Source of the DNA: Eukaryota sp. TZLM1-RC
Taxonomy: Eukaryota > Metamonada: BaSk clade
Direction of reading: 5' to 3'
DNA: 64,000 nucleotides
Assembly (NCBI GenBank): GCA_040285825.1
Contig: JAUPSS010000002.1
Location: 496,001-560,000, forward strand
In this document: positions 51,543 through 62,156 of the stretch, one piece after another
Numbering within the stretch: the first letter of the stretch is position 1
Layout: each line of letters opens with the position of its first letter
Notes under the pieces: generated by a model
The model's database searches: none
The model's input: the letters and a program-made list of their open reading frames with translations, nothing else
What the model was told of the DNA's origin: nothing
Made by a program: the position numbers and the translations under genes

Positions 51543-52347
51543 ATATATGGTTTATTATTAAATGATCATCAATGGACAACTGCCTTCAGGATGAGGTGTT
51601 TTCTGTGGCCATGTAGTGTGCCAAATGATTTGATTTGTCCTTGTGTCAGCTCATTAATCTGAATCATTTATTTAATTGCAAATTTAATATTACATATCGC
51701 TCAGTAGTTCACGATGCTGTTAGAGACCAACTGTACGCTATGTGCAAAAGTCATTACATTGAAGCTTTTGTTGAACCACTTGTGCGAAGGTTGTCATCTG
51801 AAAATGAAAATGAAAATACTTTTGGGAACCGCCGTTCTGATTTAATTACCCCTGGGTCTGATGGTGTTATTAAAGTTGTTGATGTTGTCACTGTTGTTGT
51901 TTGTAAAGACTCAGCAATTGATTTTGCTAAAAGAGATGAAACTCCACTTTGCTTTGCTGAAAAGAGCAAAATCAAAAAGTACAATGAACCCTTATCTCAG
52001 CTAGGACGTGTTGAGCATGTCAAGTATCAGTTGGTTCCATTTGCTGTTTCTCTTTTTGGTAACATTGGAATATCTGGCATTAAATTTCTTGATGGTTTCA
52101 GAAGTTTAATAAAAGAAAGAGCAGGAAAAGAATATAACTTCATTTTCTGGCACAATGGAATTGTTTTCAGTACTCTTAAAGCAATTTCAGAAATGTTGAC
52201 CAAAGCACTGTTTCAATTGGGAATAGAGTATGAAAATCGCGCGCTTAAAAGATTTGATGATGTTGATGCATGTATTGAGGATATTGAGTTCTAGTTTTTT
52301 GTTTAATGTTTTGTTAGCGTTGAAAATAAATTTCAAATCATAAAAAA
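51543..52347 (+). mobile_element. LINE family LB, copy 3 (subtype b), truncated
   Basis: An 805-bp 3' fragment just downstream of the Clu-domain gene. Flanked by the 11-bp duplication ATAGTTTTGAA at 51532..51542 and 52348..52358. It encodes the RLE half in one open frame, 51635..52294: RSVVHDAVRDQLYAMCKSH, EPLVRRLSSE, RRSDLITPGSDGVIKVVDVV, LGRVEHVKYQLVPFAVSLFG and CIEDIEF. The short preceding part and a stop truncate the knuckle. Very similar to the copy in FzB. Confidence 0.88.
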
Positions 52348-52358
52348 ATAGTTTTGAA

Positions 52359-52892
52359 GTAACTTAAGAGATCACACTTTTGTCTATTTAGGTTGGTTCC
52401 TAGGAAAAAGGCCAAGAGCGAATGTGGTTAGCGTACTATTGTTAGTTAGGAACGAGACAATTGTAGGTGTAAGGGACTCAGAAATGTTGTTTCCGCTGAC
52501 GTTGTCAAGTCTTTACATCGGAGAAGATAGAGTTCGTGTAAGAGAGAAGTTGTGAATGTTGTCCTGTCAAGAGTCATTGTTAGGTTGAGTGGTTTCTATT
52601 TAAAGATTAAAGAAGTGTCAAGTTGATCAGCTTATGAAAATAAACTTTATACGAACTCATTGAAACAACACGTTTTCTTCATTGGATATGCTAATGTTAT
52701 CACCTGAAAAACTCCTTCAACTGTAACCTTTTCACGAAAGAAAATAGTTGCGGCAGCTTAAATATCACGTATTATAGTGTTTAATTAGCATTTTGCTCAG
52801 GCTTTGTATTTGTATAGATGTAAGAAGTTGTGAATAAATCAAATTTTTATTGTTGACTGCCTGATCTTTTCTCGACTGACATATTCACCCCA
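52359..52892. other. Upstream region of FzE
   Basis: Non-coding, probably including the 5' end of the FzE mobile element. No terminal repeat could be defined. Confidence 0.35.
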
Positions 52893-54804
52893 ATGGCAAA
52901 TCCAGAATTGCCACGTCGAGGGCGTGTACTCCCCTGGGAGGTTAACCGTCGTGAGCAACCAATAAACGACAGCAAGACGACAGTTCCATCAAGTGCTGCT
53001 CAGTTCTTCTCTACTGCAGCTCTTGTTTCAATGGAAAGACAGTTTCGCTATATTCGAACTGTCACTGTGCTTACTGCCCGGTTAGCACAGCTGTTTGTCC
53101 TGCAATATCCGGCAATGGCTTTCTGGTTATATCAACAACAGTCTTGGTATCAATGCCAAGACTTTGTAATGGTACCTCATCCGACTGTGAGACGCCCATT
53201 CGAGAATCATATGGAAGTGTACCGCGCACTCTATGATGTCTCTTTCCGACCTGGCTGGCCGTTTCCTCCTATTGGCTTTCAGAAGGGAACCGACAACTGG
53301 TGCCACTCTGACATTAGAAGCTTTCACGCACTGCAAATGGCGAACAGCTTTTGTCAAATACTTACTGATGGCCCTGTCTCCTGGAAGCTGAACTTCTTGC
53401 GGACAATGGCTACCTTCTTTGAGTGCCCTTGCCCAAAGAAATATGCTTCATTAGTGGTGAACACGACTGCAGCCACTATTCCTGACTCTTTGCGCGCATG
53501 GTATGATGAAGGTCACCATGAGTACATAATGGACCTATTTACTCAGCAGGTTGCCGACCCTCATCGTTTTGACGCTATGTTGATGCTGGACAATGTTGAT
53601 CTCAATCCAGACAACATCACCTTCTTATTCACTGCTGGGCTAATTATTTTATCCTTTCTGGAAAATATTGCATCTGACACCATGGGAAGAAATGCCGTGT
53701 CCCCATCCCCCAGTTATTCTCCTGGCTTTATCTCTTTTAGTCAAAAACTGGAAAAGCATTTTCTCTCTTTTGATGCCAACCACTGTCTGCCGAAAGATCC
53801 GTTTGCCTTTTTCAGAAAAAAGAAGTATCTTACTTACACAATCAGTTCAGATGCTGTTTCAGTCCGCTTCACTTTTTCTTTTGCCCCAAAAAAAATAAGA
53901 ATCGGCGGACAGCCAGAGAATTGGCAACCACCATAGCCAGTGAGGAACTCGATATACCTGAAAAAAATCGAAAGCGAAACTCTAGACTTCAACAACAGGT
54001 CCGTCCAAGGCAACGTCGAAGAACTGACGACGCCTATGAGCCTCCGCCAGTTGATCCAATTGAATATTCATTTTGTGCAATTGATCCTAATGACAAAAAT
54101 TTGTGTAGTTATTCAGTTGGATCAAGAATAGATGATAACATTGTTGACCATCAACTTTCGGGCCTTGTTCTGAATCCAAAGGCAAAAAAGATCATTCAAC
54201 CACCAGTCCTGACTCATGCATCACCAAATTGCTATTTTGCTAAGAATTTACACAAATATCTTAATGAAATAGCAATGCCTTTGATGTGGGTACCGACACA
54301 GGAAGAAATCAGCAATCCCGACTTCCGTCCGAGAACTATACTAGTCCAACTGCTGATGAATGGAGATCGGCGAGACCTGCGACACAACAAGTTTGATTTC
54401 TTTATAAGAAGGCAAAAAAGAATAATGAGATTTATTGAAAAAATTAAACTAATGGCTAATGGAAGAAAAACCATAATTTGGTTTGGTAGTGGAGGTGATG
54501 GGCCATCAAGACAATCTGTGAAACCCCAAGGAAGCGCTTTTTGAAGGAGATTCGGAAACATTTTACATATGTGAAGTCTAATGGAGATGAATTCTACACA
54601 TCTGCCAAAACGAATTGCTGTAAGGTATTCAATCAAAAGTTGTATCACGATGATGGGAGGGTGAACAACGATAAGTTTGTATGCCCTCAATGTCAGACAC
54701 TCTGGTCGAGGGACATCTCAGCTTCCAGAAACCAACTGGAGATTGCCATAAGTGAGGAATACCACAATGAAAGACCTGAGGCGTTCCGGAGACCCCATAG
54801 ATAA
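52893..54804 (+). pseudogene. FzE: Fanzor nuclease, two frameshifts
   Basis: About 637 codons in three frames: 52893..53936 (N-terminal domain, ATG start MANPELPRRG), 53921..54544 and 54541..54804. The N-terminal domain shares LTDGPVSWKLNFLRTM and ECPCPKKYAS with FzC but has no zinc knuckle. The first break lies at an A-run near 53887 (one A short); the second near 54525. Nuclease: CAIDPNDKNLCSY (Asp 54083..54085), IIWFGSGGDGPSRQ, GDEFYTSAKTNCC (Glu 54589..54591), CPQC and WSRDISASRN (Asp 54712..54714). All three catalytic acids survive. It looks recently inactivated. Confidence 0.82.
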
Positions 54805-55012
54805 GTGTTTTTCCATGTATTGCGTACATGTACACGTATTGTGATGTTGCTGCTTTAACTATCATTTGATCGTGATATCATATAGTGATGGATCTAAAGT
54901 ATGCTTAACGTCTATCAAGATTGCATGAATTGGTCAAAAGCCGGAAGTGCTTTTGGATAGAAATTCACAGTAGCTGGTTGCTTTTTTAAATAACTCCTAA
55001 CTACTTCTAAAC
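54805..55012. other. FzE 3' flank
   Basis: Contains a 10-bp palindrome GTACATGTAC at 54824..54833 shortly after the stop; possible structured end of the Fanzor element. It also holds the promoter region of the next gene. Confidence 0.35.
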
Positions 55013-55459
55013 ATGTCTGGAGATCATTGGACTAAGTCCTCTCCATTGTTAATCAAGAACAAGCCTGTAATAATTGCAGTGTTGTTCATGATAGTTACTC
55101 TTGTTTCAAGTACTATTGGACTACTGCGCAATGGCTCCTCTTCCACCACTGATGATATTCATATTTGGGCCAGATTTGCCTTCACGGCCATTCCTATTAC
55201 ATCCCTTTATCTTTTCGATTTTCTCCAGTCATGGTCATTTATTGTTGTCCATGTTGTGCATTATGTCGCAACAGTTGCTGCTGTTATGCTGTTTGTGTTC
55301 ATTTCTGGCTTGTTTGTTGAATTGCACCCTAGTGCCTACCGTGATGGGTTTTTAAACTTCACAATCGTTTATATTGGAGTCACCATCTTTGAGTTTGCAG
55401 TGGTTCTTTACAGGAAGAAATTCGTGGCTAGGAATAGTAATGAATCAGTCATTATTTAG
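55013..55459 (+). CDS. Small four-helix membrane protein, unknown
   Basis: 148 residues, ATG with a good local context. Four hydrophobic segments are visible: about 18-37 (PVIIAVLFMIVTLVSSTIGL), 50-70 (WARFAFTAIPITSLYLFDFL), 73-98 (FIVVHVVHYVATVAAVMLFV) and 113-133 (FTIVYIGVTIFEFAVVLY). It ends with a basic patch (YRKKFVARN) that would be cytosolic. I do not recognise a family; overall layout recalls small tetraspan proteins such as MARVEL-type ones, but no signature is present. Confidence 0.6.
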   Translation: MSGDHWTKSSPLLIKNKPVIIAVLFMIVTLVSSTIGLLRNGSSSTTDDIHIWARFAFTAIPITSLYLFDFLQSWSFIVVHVVHYVATVAAVMLFVFISGLFVELHPSAYRDGFLNFTIVYIGVTIFEFAVVLYRKKFVARNSNESVII

Positions 55460-56218
55460 GAGTTTGCTTAGATCACTAATAGACATTTTACCTTGGACAT
55501 TGGTAATTTCCTCTAGTTGAACCCATAAAACTCGACAACTTGACAAATTGACAACATTACAATTCAGTTCATTTCTATGAACTTTGACACTGAACAAAAT
55601 TAACTAAGAACTAAGGGGACGTAGTTCATTGAATCAAGATTCCCTCTATTTTTTTCTATAAAGTTTAAATCTAACAAACTTGATTTAGAGGATCATACAT
55701 AATGAGATAGTTATTATTGAGTAATTCATAATCATCAATAATCAGCAATTCATTGTTTGTTCATAAAATGGGTTGTGAATTTTTACAACCTAGAAATGAT
55801 CCTTTTTTAAATATATGAATATTAAATCTGTTTGCTATTGCCTTTAATTCTGAGCTTTCGGCTCTACACAATAAAGCTAAATACCCACAGATTGGGCTAT
55901 TGAGTCCGCTTTCTTCCGATCTGAATGCTGGAATCAGATTCTCACTTATTATTTCTGATTGATTTTTGATGTTTTTGATTGATTGTTGTGGTTGTGTATC
56001 AATTTCCCCGTAGTTATTTCTTGGTCAACTTGAGTTATGTAATGGTGCTTTTCTTATCTTGTTTGAGGTGGTGTAGCTCTGTACTTTGGTTTTATTCATG
56101 TGGTTTAATAATTTTATTATACAAAAACTATACAAATTTGGGAAAAAACACAAAACGATACAATTCTTTTCAGATTTTGACCAAAAAACTGAATAAATAA
56201 AAATAAACAAAAAATGAA
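55460..56218. other. Intergenic, AT-rich
   Basis: No gene supported. Around 55600-55650 the text AACTAAGGGGACGTAGTTCATTG and GATTCCCTCTAT resembles the 3' tail of LA LINEs (minus strand), so an old LINE end may lie at about 55590..55660. Confidence 0.4.
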
Positions 56219-56731
56219 CTACGATAACTTACCCTGCTTTTTTAAAGTGCGAATCTTGTCTTTAATGCTCAAATTCGTTCTACAGGGATGTAGTTTATTC
56301 AAATTGTGTCCCAAATCAAGTAGCATCCTGTGCTTGTTTGTGTGGGTCTTGACTGAATCATAATGAGTAATAATAAACTGCTCTTCCTCCTGAGACCACA
56401 TCCTCTTTCTAGTGGGTTGACGTAAGGGAAGGGGAGGAGGTGCATAGACAACTGTTTCAGAAGTACATGGAGAGACTGGTCTTTGGGGGAGAGGAGACAT
56501 GGGTAGACCAAGCAAGGTAGCTAAATCGGGCGCGCTCATACTGGTTACATGAGTAGCAGCCTGTCGTATTAGTTCAATATTATCCTTCCAACTCGGATCA
56601 GCCTCAAAAGAATGGCGGAACATATGGAGAATTTCTTTAAGGACATCTGCGATGTATGACTCTACATCAAGTTCACAGGAGGAGTCAGAAGAAAGATCTA
56701 TGGGGGATGGAGATGGAGAGGGGTCTTGCAT
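56219..56731 (-). CDS. SANT/Myb-like DNA-binding protein
   Basis: 170 residues, ATG 56731 (MQDPSPSPSPIDLSSDSSCE). The N-terminus is acidic and Ser/Pro-rich, the middle helical (SYIADVLKEILHMFRHSFEA). The C-terminal 65 residues form a SANT/Myb-like domain: RKRMWSQEEEQFIITHYDSV with the first Trp, and SIKDKIRTLKKQGKLS as the recognition-helix end. It has only one obvious Trp, so it is a divergent single-repeat type as used by telomere-repeat-like or transposon-associated Myb proteins. It lies downstream of FzF on the same strand and may belong to the same element or be a host gene. Confidence 0.5.
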   Translation of the reverse strand: MQDPSPSPSPIDLSSDSSCELDVESYIADVLKEILHMFRHSFEADPSWKDNIELIRQAATHVTSMSAPDLATLLGLPMSPLPQRPVSPCTSETVVYAPPPLPLRQPTRKRMWSQEEEQFIITHYDSVKTHTNKHRMLLDLGHNLNKLHPCRTNLSIKDKIRTLKKQGKLS

Positions 56732-56774
56732 TACTACGAATTGATTGGGTGTGCGGGCATAACAATTGACTCTG

Positions 56775-56801
56775 AGAATTTCACATTAAGTGGATATTGA
56801 A
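56775..56801. repeat. 27-bp direct repeat, unit 1
   Basis: Matches 57008..57034 with a single T/C difference; contains GAATTTCACATTAAGTGG. Confidence 0.9.
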
Positions 56802-56817
56802 CAGTGTTCGGAATTTT

Positions 56818-56870
56818 GACCACGCGGAGGCACCAACCACCATGTGCCACCGCGTGGTCCACATGGTGGT
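56818..56870. repeat. Interleaved perfect inverted repeats
   Basis: GACCACGCGG (56818..56827) pairs with CCGCGTGGTC (56850..56859), and ACCACCATGTG (56836..56846) pairs with CACATGGTGGT (56860..56870). The arms are interleaved (1a-2a-1b-2b), giving two perfect, mutually exclusive hairpins. The segment is far more GC-rich than its surroundings. Confidence 0.9.
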
Positions 56871-57007
56871 GTATTTTTTAGCCTATAAAATGCTGTTACC
56901 TTCTGACATTGTCAAATCATTATGAATAAAACATGTTTATTTGTTACAAACTAATACTAATCCATTGAAGATGAACTTCAAGAACTGAGGTGACATGTAC
57001 TCACCTA

Positions 57008-57034
57008 AGAATTTCACATCAAGTGGATATTGAA
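57008..57034. repeat. 27-bp direct repeat, unit 2
   Basis: Second unit, 124 nt downstream (in FzF sense) of the FzF stop; contains GAATTTCACATCAAGTGG. A related motif, GAATTTCATCGG, marks the 3' edge of the FzC/FzD unit. Confidence 0.85.
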
Positions 57035-57158
57035 TAAATATCGCCAACACTGATGTAAACTTCTCAGCACCAAGAGTTAGTATACACTGAACACCTTGGA
57101 AATACGTTGATGAAAACAGTCACTGCTGTCTCCTTACACGCCTTACACGCCTTGGCCT

Positions 57159-58876
57159 TCAGAATGGTTCTGGCCTAGTACCAGTGAAATACTCACTGAT
57201 TGCAATCTCCAGCTGATTTCTGGAGGCTGAGAGGTCCCTAGACCAGGTGGTCTGACATCGAGGGCAATTGAACTTAGCGTTATTTACTCTTCTATCATCA
57301 TGATATATCTTTCTATGAAGGACCTTGTAGCAATTCACTTTTGCTGAGGTCATAAACTCGTCCTCCACTTTGACGTTTTCAAAGTGTTCTTGGATTTGAT
57401 TGAGAAATCTTTTCTGGGGGATTTCACAGCTTGGCGAGATGGACCACCGCTGCCATTGCCGAACCAAACTATAGTGTTTCTTCCTTCAGACAAGCGTTTA
57501 ATTGTTTTAATAAAACGAGTTAGTCTCTTTTGTCTTCGTATGAAAAAATCAAACTTATTTCTTTTAAGTTTTTTTCATTGCACCACGCCGCAGGTTTCCA
57601 CACATATTTGAAGAATATTCAGGCCCTTCCTCAGATTCAGAAACATAACGTAAACTTATTTCAATCAGATACTGGTGGAAGTTCTGAGCAGAATAAGTGT
57701 TAGGAGTTGCTTGAGTGAGGGGAGGAGGGTGATTTGCTTTTCGTTATTTTGGGTTTAGCAGTAAGCCAGAACCCTCAAATACAGGTGCAGAATATCGGAG
57801 AAAACCAGCAGCTCAACCACAAAGATTGATGTGGTTGGGATCAATAGCTACAAAAATTTTCATTAGGATTTCGATAATTGGGCTGTTCATCCACTGGTAA
57901 CCGTTGTTTGCGCTGTGGATTTGCTTTTTTATGGACTTTACATTTTCTTTTTTTTTCAGAGTTATGAAAATCATGGTTTCCAGGGAAACGTCTCGACTCA
58001 AATTCCGCTTCAGTTGGCCGACTATATGCTTTCCCTGCCTTCTGGGTAAACATGAACCGCAAAGAATCACCATTTGAAAAAGTTTTATGGTTAATAAATT
58101 TAAATTTATCAAAACGCCGATAACGGTTGTTCAGAAGCTCTTTGGTTTCATTTAGGTTTGTGAAATAAGCTTTATCCAAATTGCAGAATCATGGAGACCA
58201 ACAGAATGAAGGCGAGAGAGGGTGCTTTTTCACAACCTCAGGGCAGTTATCCTTTAGAGAAAAATTATTCGGTCCTGATTGAAAGATTGTGGCCACAGTT
58301 TCCATAGTAATGGCAAATCGTTTATTTCTGATTGAGGTTTCCACCATATTTTGTCCCCCACCAATATAGGCATTTGCCGTCATATTTAACCAGTGGGTCA
58401 GGATATGCTGGAGCATTTCTTGATACCAATGTAAAATTGACTCATCCCACTGGACATCTTGAATCAAACTCGGCGTACTTTTTGGGTCTTGGACAATTGA
58501 AACACTGGGCACAGCTCTTGAAAAATTTGTTTTTCAAACAACAGCGCCGTCAGCCAACAACTGGCAAAAAACTTCCCTCAGTTGAATGGCTAAACTGCCA
58601 AACAGACTGGAAAGGCACCAGAATCTACCACCGCCGGCTGACGTGGTTTCCTTCAGTGGGCGCCAAGGCCAAAAGAGCTGAAAGAAGTTTAAGCCACATA
58701 GAGTGTTCTGGGTGTTGAAATACAAAGAGTCGTGCTATGTGATCAGCATGAGCTCGAATACTAGCGAGAACTTGGAACTGGCGTTCCATAGCTTCTCGTA
58801 CATCTGAGCCAAAAATCTTGTTGACAGACGCTCCCACAGTTGTGGTCTGTAGAGCGTTATCCATGACAGTCAACAC
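57159..58876 (-). pseudogene. FzF: Fanzor nuclease, heavily frameshifted
   Basis: The minus-strand N-terminus at 58876..58625 (MLTVMDNALQTT...MERQFQVLASI) aligns with MERQFRYIRTVTVLTARLAQ in FzE. Further pieces are 58512..58189, 58179..57841 and 58112..57813 (ending with RuvC-I VAIDPNHINLCG), then 57467..57159 with the zinc-finger Glu box VEDEFMTSAKVNCYKV (Glu 57357..57359), CPRC, and TWSRDLSASRN with the RuvC-III Asp. At least five frameshifts or stops. No zinc knuckle. It is nearest to FzE in the N-terminal region, to FzC/FzD at DPNH. Non-functional as it stands. Confidence 0.78.
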
Positions 58877-59387
58877 AGAAGGGAAGGAGTTAGAAATGAT
58901 TAAAAAGTAGTTTCCTTAAATTAAAATTTGGTGAAATCAACCAGTCTTATAGTTGTCAATTCAAAGTAAAGTTAGTTGTAGGGGTTTGTTAATTTACATA
59001 TCGTCCATGTTTACATCTTGAATGTTTTCCTTTCTTCAAAAAGGAACTAAATGATACAAAAATTGGTAAGTGGAGTTTGGCTGGATTGTTACCATTCCTC
59101 ATAATCGTAGTGGGATTTCATTTCATCACCGGAATGAAATCCACAGTACAGAATCGCAATCTGCAATACTTGGCCCACTTTGATGCTTTTAAACCTGTAC
59201 TTAATCCTTTGTTGAAGACAATGAATTAGGTTTATTATTAGATTAATAAGGCTTTGGATAATTTTATGCATAATTTTGTTGTACAAAATATATTTGAATT
59301 GAAACGATGCAGTTTTCAAGAAAGTTTTTAAAAAAATTGACACTTATCTTAAAACAAAAGTAAACAATCACAATTTTTACAGCAAAG
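58877..59387. other. Intergenic, beta-COP 3' side
   Basis: AT-rich. No feature recognised. Confidence 0.45.
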
Positions 59388-61937
59388 CTACAATCTTGAT
59401 ACACTTTCTCCTAAAGCCAAAGCTACCCCTTGGACCTTGGTTCTTATCCTGGCACTACCAACGACATCATCACCAACTTTTTCAATTGATAAATTCATCA
59501 AAGCATCATCCCCAAACACCGATCTACCAGAGAGATTGAGACATAACAGAACGTCAGACCACTCAGAGATATCAACAAGAGGAACTAAATTAGTGACTCT
59601 TGTTACAGTTTCTACAAATTCTTTCAAATTCTTATACTTTGAAGATACATTCAACTTGTTCTCCCATTCGAAAACTGACCACTTCTGTTTAAATTCCAAG
59701 TCTCCGAGTTTATGAGGATGTATAAAGGAAACAATATCCAACCTTACATCAGCTAAGGGAATGTACTGCCCTTCATTAAGCTCAATGTGACCAAAAATAG
59801 CAGAAGTCTCAAGGCTTCCAACTGTGAATTGAATAGGAATTAACTTAGATTTACCAGTTTCCAAGGAAAAGGTTCCAGGTCTATTAGAAATTTTCAAATC
59901 TCCAGTGGCCTCGATATTGAGCAGAATGTTAGACAAATTATGATCACTCTTATTACGGACAAAGACATCAAAGTAAACCATAAAGGAATGTGTTCTGATA
60001 TAGGCCTCCACAATTACTGGAGAATCGAGTCCTGTTAAGTCAACAATTTGCAGTGATTCGTCAGCAATATTGAGCTGTTCACGTGATGATTCTGACACTA
60101 ATTTAGAAAGAGGCAAAGGTTGAGATTCGTTGATAGTGAAAGCCGAAAAGGACGGTACACTTCCTATTGAGATTTTTGGGCGGTCAATAAACCCTTCCTT
60201 CTTGACTTTAGCAGACCGTTGATGAGCATCCAATGCAGACTTCCATGTATCTCCAATCTTTTCTTCCATCAATTCCAAATCAAACACACAAGCCAGACAA
60301 TCAAGTAAGCGAGACGTGTAAATATTCTTCTGCTGGTTTCGCAATTTGAGTTGGCGTAAAATATAATCCGCAACCAATAATCTCAAATTTTCAAACTTTT
60401 GAGTGTCTGGTTCATCTTTACATTTGTTTAGCAACTTAATTAAGCAAAGAGCGACAATAGTTGAAACAAAAGAAGAAGTATTATTGATCAAGTTAAAAAG
60501 TTCACTTTCTTCAAAGTTCAAGGCAGAAATGACTGATTGAGCAACTGGAAGAGACTTTTCTTTTGTGGTCAACTCCCCAATCAACCAAAGAACAACTCTG
60601 ATTGACCTAGAACCTTTCAAAGTGGGTAGAGAAGTGACAAATTCATTGATAATAACCTCAGATTCACCCTTATTGCTCAATAAAAGATCCTTGACCACCA
60701 GAAGGACTGAAGACGCCAATGGTGACGTGGATAAGGTCAAAAATGAGTCCATGAGAATCGACAAAACATCACCAGTAACCGAGGGACAACTGTCGGCTAG
60801 ACTTTTGAGTGCTATAACTAAATACCTCAAAGGCATTTCATTACCTTTATCGTCCTTAACTTCACCAAATTCACTCTTCAATACCTTAACCAAAGGACCA
60901 CAAAGCCCAGAACCTAGTCTAGACTTAACCAAATCCAAGGCAGCGTCTCTTAGCTTGGGAGAGATGGAGAGATCTTTGGAAACGACAATCTTGGTCAAAT
61001 CAGAAGCTATATAATCAATGCTAAAGGGTTTGTGGTGAGCTAATACCTTTAAGCGTTCTAAAACAGCAGAAGCTCCTATTCTATTAGTGTGAAGAACTGT
61101 CGCATAGCACTCAGTTGCCTTTTTGATGACGTGAGTTGCCGAAGAGGCGGTCAATACAGCGTCAGAACATTCTAAAAGCACAGCAGTGTCATGTGAGTCA
61201 AGGAATGCGGACAATGCCCTCAACCACTGAGCTCGAGAAGAGGGGGATTGTCTCCGTGTAAGAAGGGAAGCTATTATTCTAACGATAACCAATTGAATGG
61301 CTGGGTCTACCTGAGTAAGTTGTTCGAGTCGGGGAGTGATGAAGTCATGAATGACACCTGGTGCGATATCAGCAAGACAAGCAAAAGTGTTTCTCAGTAC
61401 GGTGGGATCTTGATCTTCCTCTATAGAAGGCATAAGGGTAGAGGAGATGTCAATGGCATCAGGGAACTTTTTACAAATGTGATGTACCGTGACCACTGCA
61501 TTGCGACGGACATAAGTGTACCTTGAGGTGAGGTTATCAAGAACAGCTGGGATAAGGGAGGGAAGGAGATCGCGACGGTTTATACGGGCGACCAATCGAA
61601 GAGCAAGGCCACGTACAAATTCGTTTGCATGGGAGAGATCGGCGTGTAAATGATTACATACAAGGGTAGAATTGGACTCAAAAGTAGGAGAGTTGAGTAT
61701 AGATTCAAGAAAGAGATACGATAGACGTTTAAGCATCTTGTTGCTATCTGGAAGAATGTACCTGATCCAAGGCATAACCAACTGTGTCGTTTCTGATGGA
61801 CTAAACTGAGCGATATGGAGTAGACTCTTCATTGCTTCGATTCGTCGGTCTACATCACTGCTCTGGAAAGCATTCATGATGGTAACAGGATTGGTAGAGG
61901 GAACATCTTCAAAAAACTGAAGCCTGAAGGTGGACAT
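59388..61937 (-). CDS. COPB1: Coatomer subunit beta (beta-COP)
   Basis: 849 residues, single exon, about 100 shorter than animal or yeast beta-COP. A structural subunit of the COPI coat that drives Golgi-to-ER and intra-Golgi transport. The N-terminal adaptin-like solenoid (about 15-520) includes RIEAMKSLLHIAQ, MPWIRYILP (family: IRYVLP), RLSYLFLESI, YVRRNAVVTVHHI and NTFACLADIAP. The linker follows (RSAKVKKEGFIDRPKISIG), then the beta-COP C-terminal domain (about 610-750: LPLSKLVSESSRE, VEAYIRTHSFMVYFDVFVRN) and the appendage platform ending in SGRSVFGDDALMNLSIEKVG and VQGVALALGESVS, matching RSIFGEDALANVSIEKP in other species. ATG 61937 is the first Met, MSTFRLQFFED. Confidence 0.92.
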   Translation of the reverse strand: MSTFRLQFFEDVPSTNPVTIMNAFQSSDVDRRIEAMKSLLHIAQFSPSETTQLVMPWIRYILPDSNKMLKRLSYLFLESILNSPTFESNSTLVCNHLHADLSHANEFVRGLALRLVARINRRDLLPSLIPAVLDNLTSRYTYVRRNAVVTVHHICKKFPDAIDISSTLMPSIEEDQDPTVLRNTFACLADIAPGVIHDFITPRLEQLTQVDPAIQLVIVRIIASLLTRRQSPSSRAQWLRALSAFLDSHDTAVLLECSDAVLTASSATHVIKKATECYATVLHTNRIGASAVLERLKVLAHHKPFSIDYIASDLTKIVVSKDLSISPKLRDAALDLVKSRLGSGLCGPLVKVLKSEFGEVKDDKGNEMPLRYLVIALKSLADSCPSVTGDVLSILMDSFLTLSTSPLASSVLLVVKDLLLSNKGESEVIINEFVTSLPTLKGSRSIRVVLWLIGELTTKEKSLPVAQSVISALNFEESELFNLINNTSSFVSTIVALCLIKLLNKCKDEPDTQKFENLRLLVADYILRQLKLRNQQKNIYTSRLLDCLACVFDLELMEEKIGDTWKSALDAHQRSAKVKKEGFIDRPKISIGSVPSFSAFTINESQPLPLSKLVSESSREQLNIADESLQIVDLTGLDSPVIVEAYIRTHSFMVYFDVFVRNKSDHNLSNILLNIEATGDLKISNRPGTFSLETGKSKLIPIQFTVGSLETSAIFGHIELNEGQYIPLADVRLDIVSFIHPHKLGDLEFKQKWSVFEWENKLNVSSKYKNLKEFVETVTRVTNLVPLVDISEWSDVLLCLNLSGRSVFGDDALMNLSIEKVGDDVVGSARIRTKVQGVALALGESVSRL

Positions 61938-62156
61938 CGGCTAGCTGCACAAAAACTGACTTGTTGATGTTGAGAGTTGTTGATCTTTCAAAAACTTTCA
62001 TTTCTACCAAATTTGTTATTTACATTTGAGTTGGAAATAAGTCTCATTGGTGCCCAAAATAATCCAACTAAATCAACTGTTATTAGACAAAACAAAACAA
62101 AAATTTGCCTATGTATTATTTCTCCATTGGTCAATTGTGATAGGGTCATTACTGAA
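61938..62156. other. beta-COP upstream region
   Basis: Non-coding up to the LINE target site. No motif recognised. Confidence 0.4.

Noticed and set aside
52893-54804. Fanzor breaks as unseen short introns
   Set aside because: In FzE the breaks sit at a homopolymer or need a 1-nt change and no GT-AG segment of about 30 nt restores the alignment; FzC and FzD differ from each other by single bases at the breaks.
56818-56870. Full H-type pseudoknot
   Set aside because: Order of arms fits, but the loop that would have to cross the first stem has zero nucleotides, so both stems cannot form completely at once. Reported as alternative hairpins instead.
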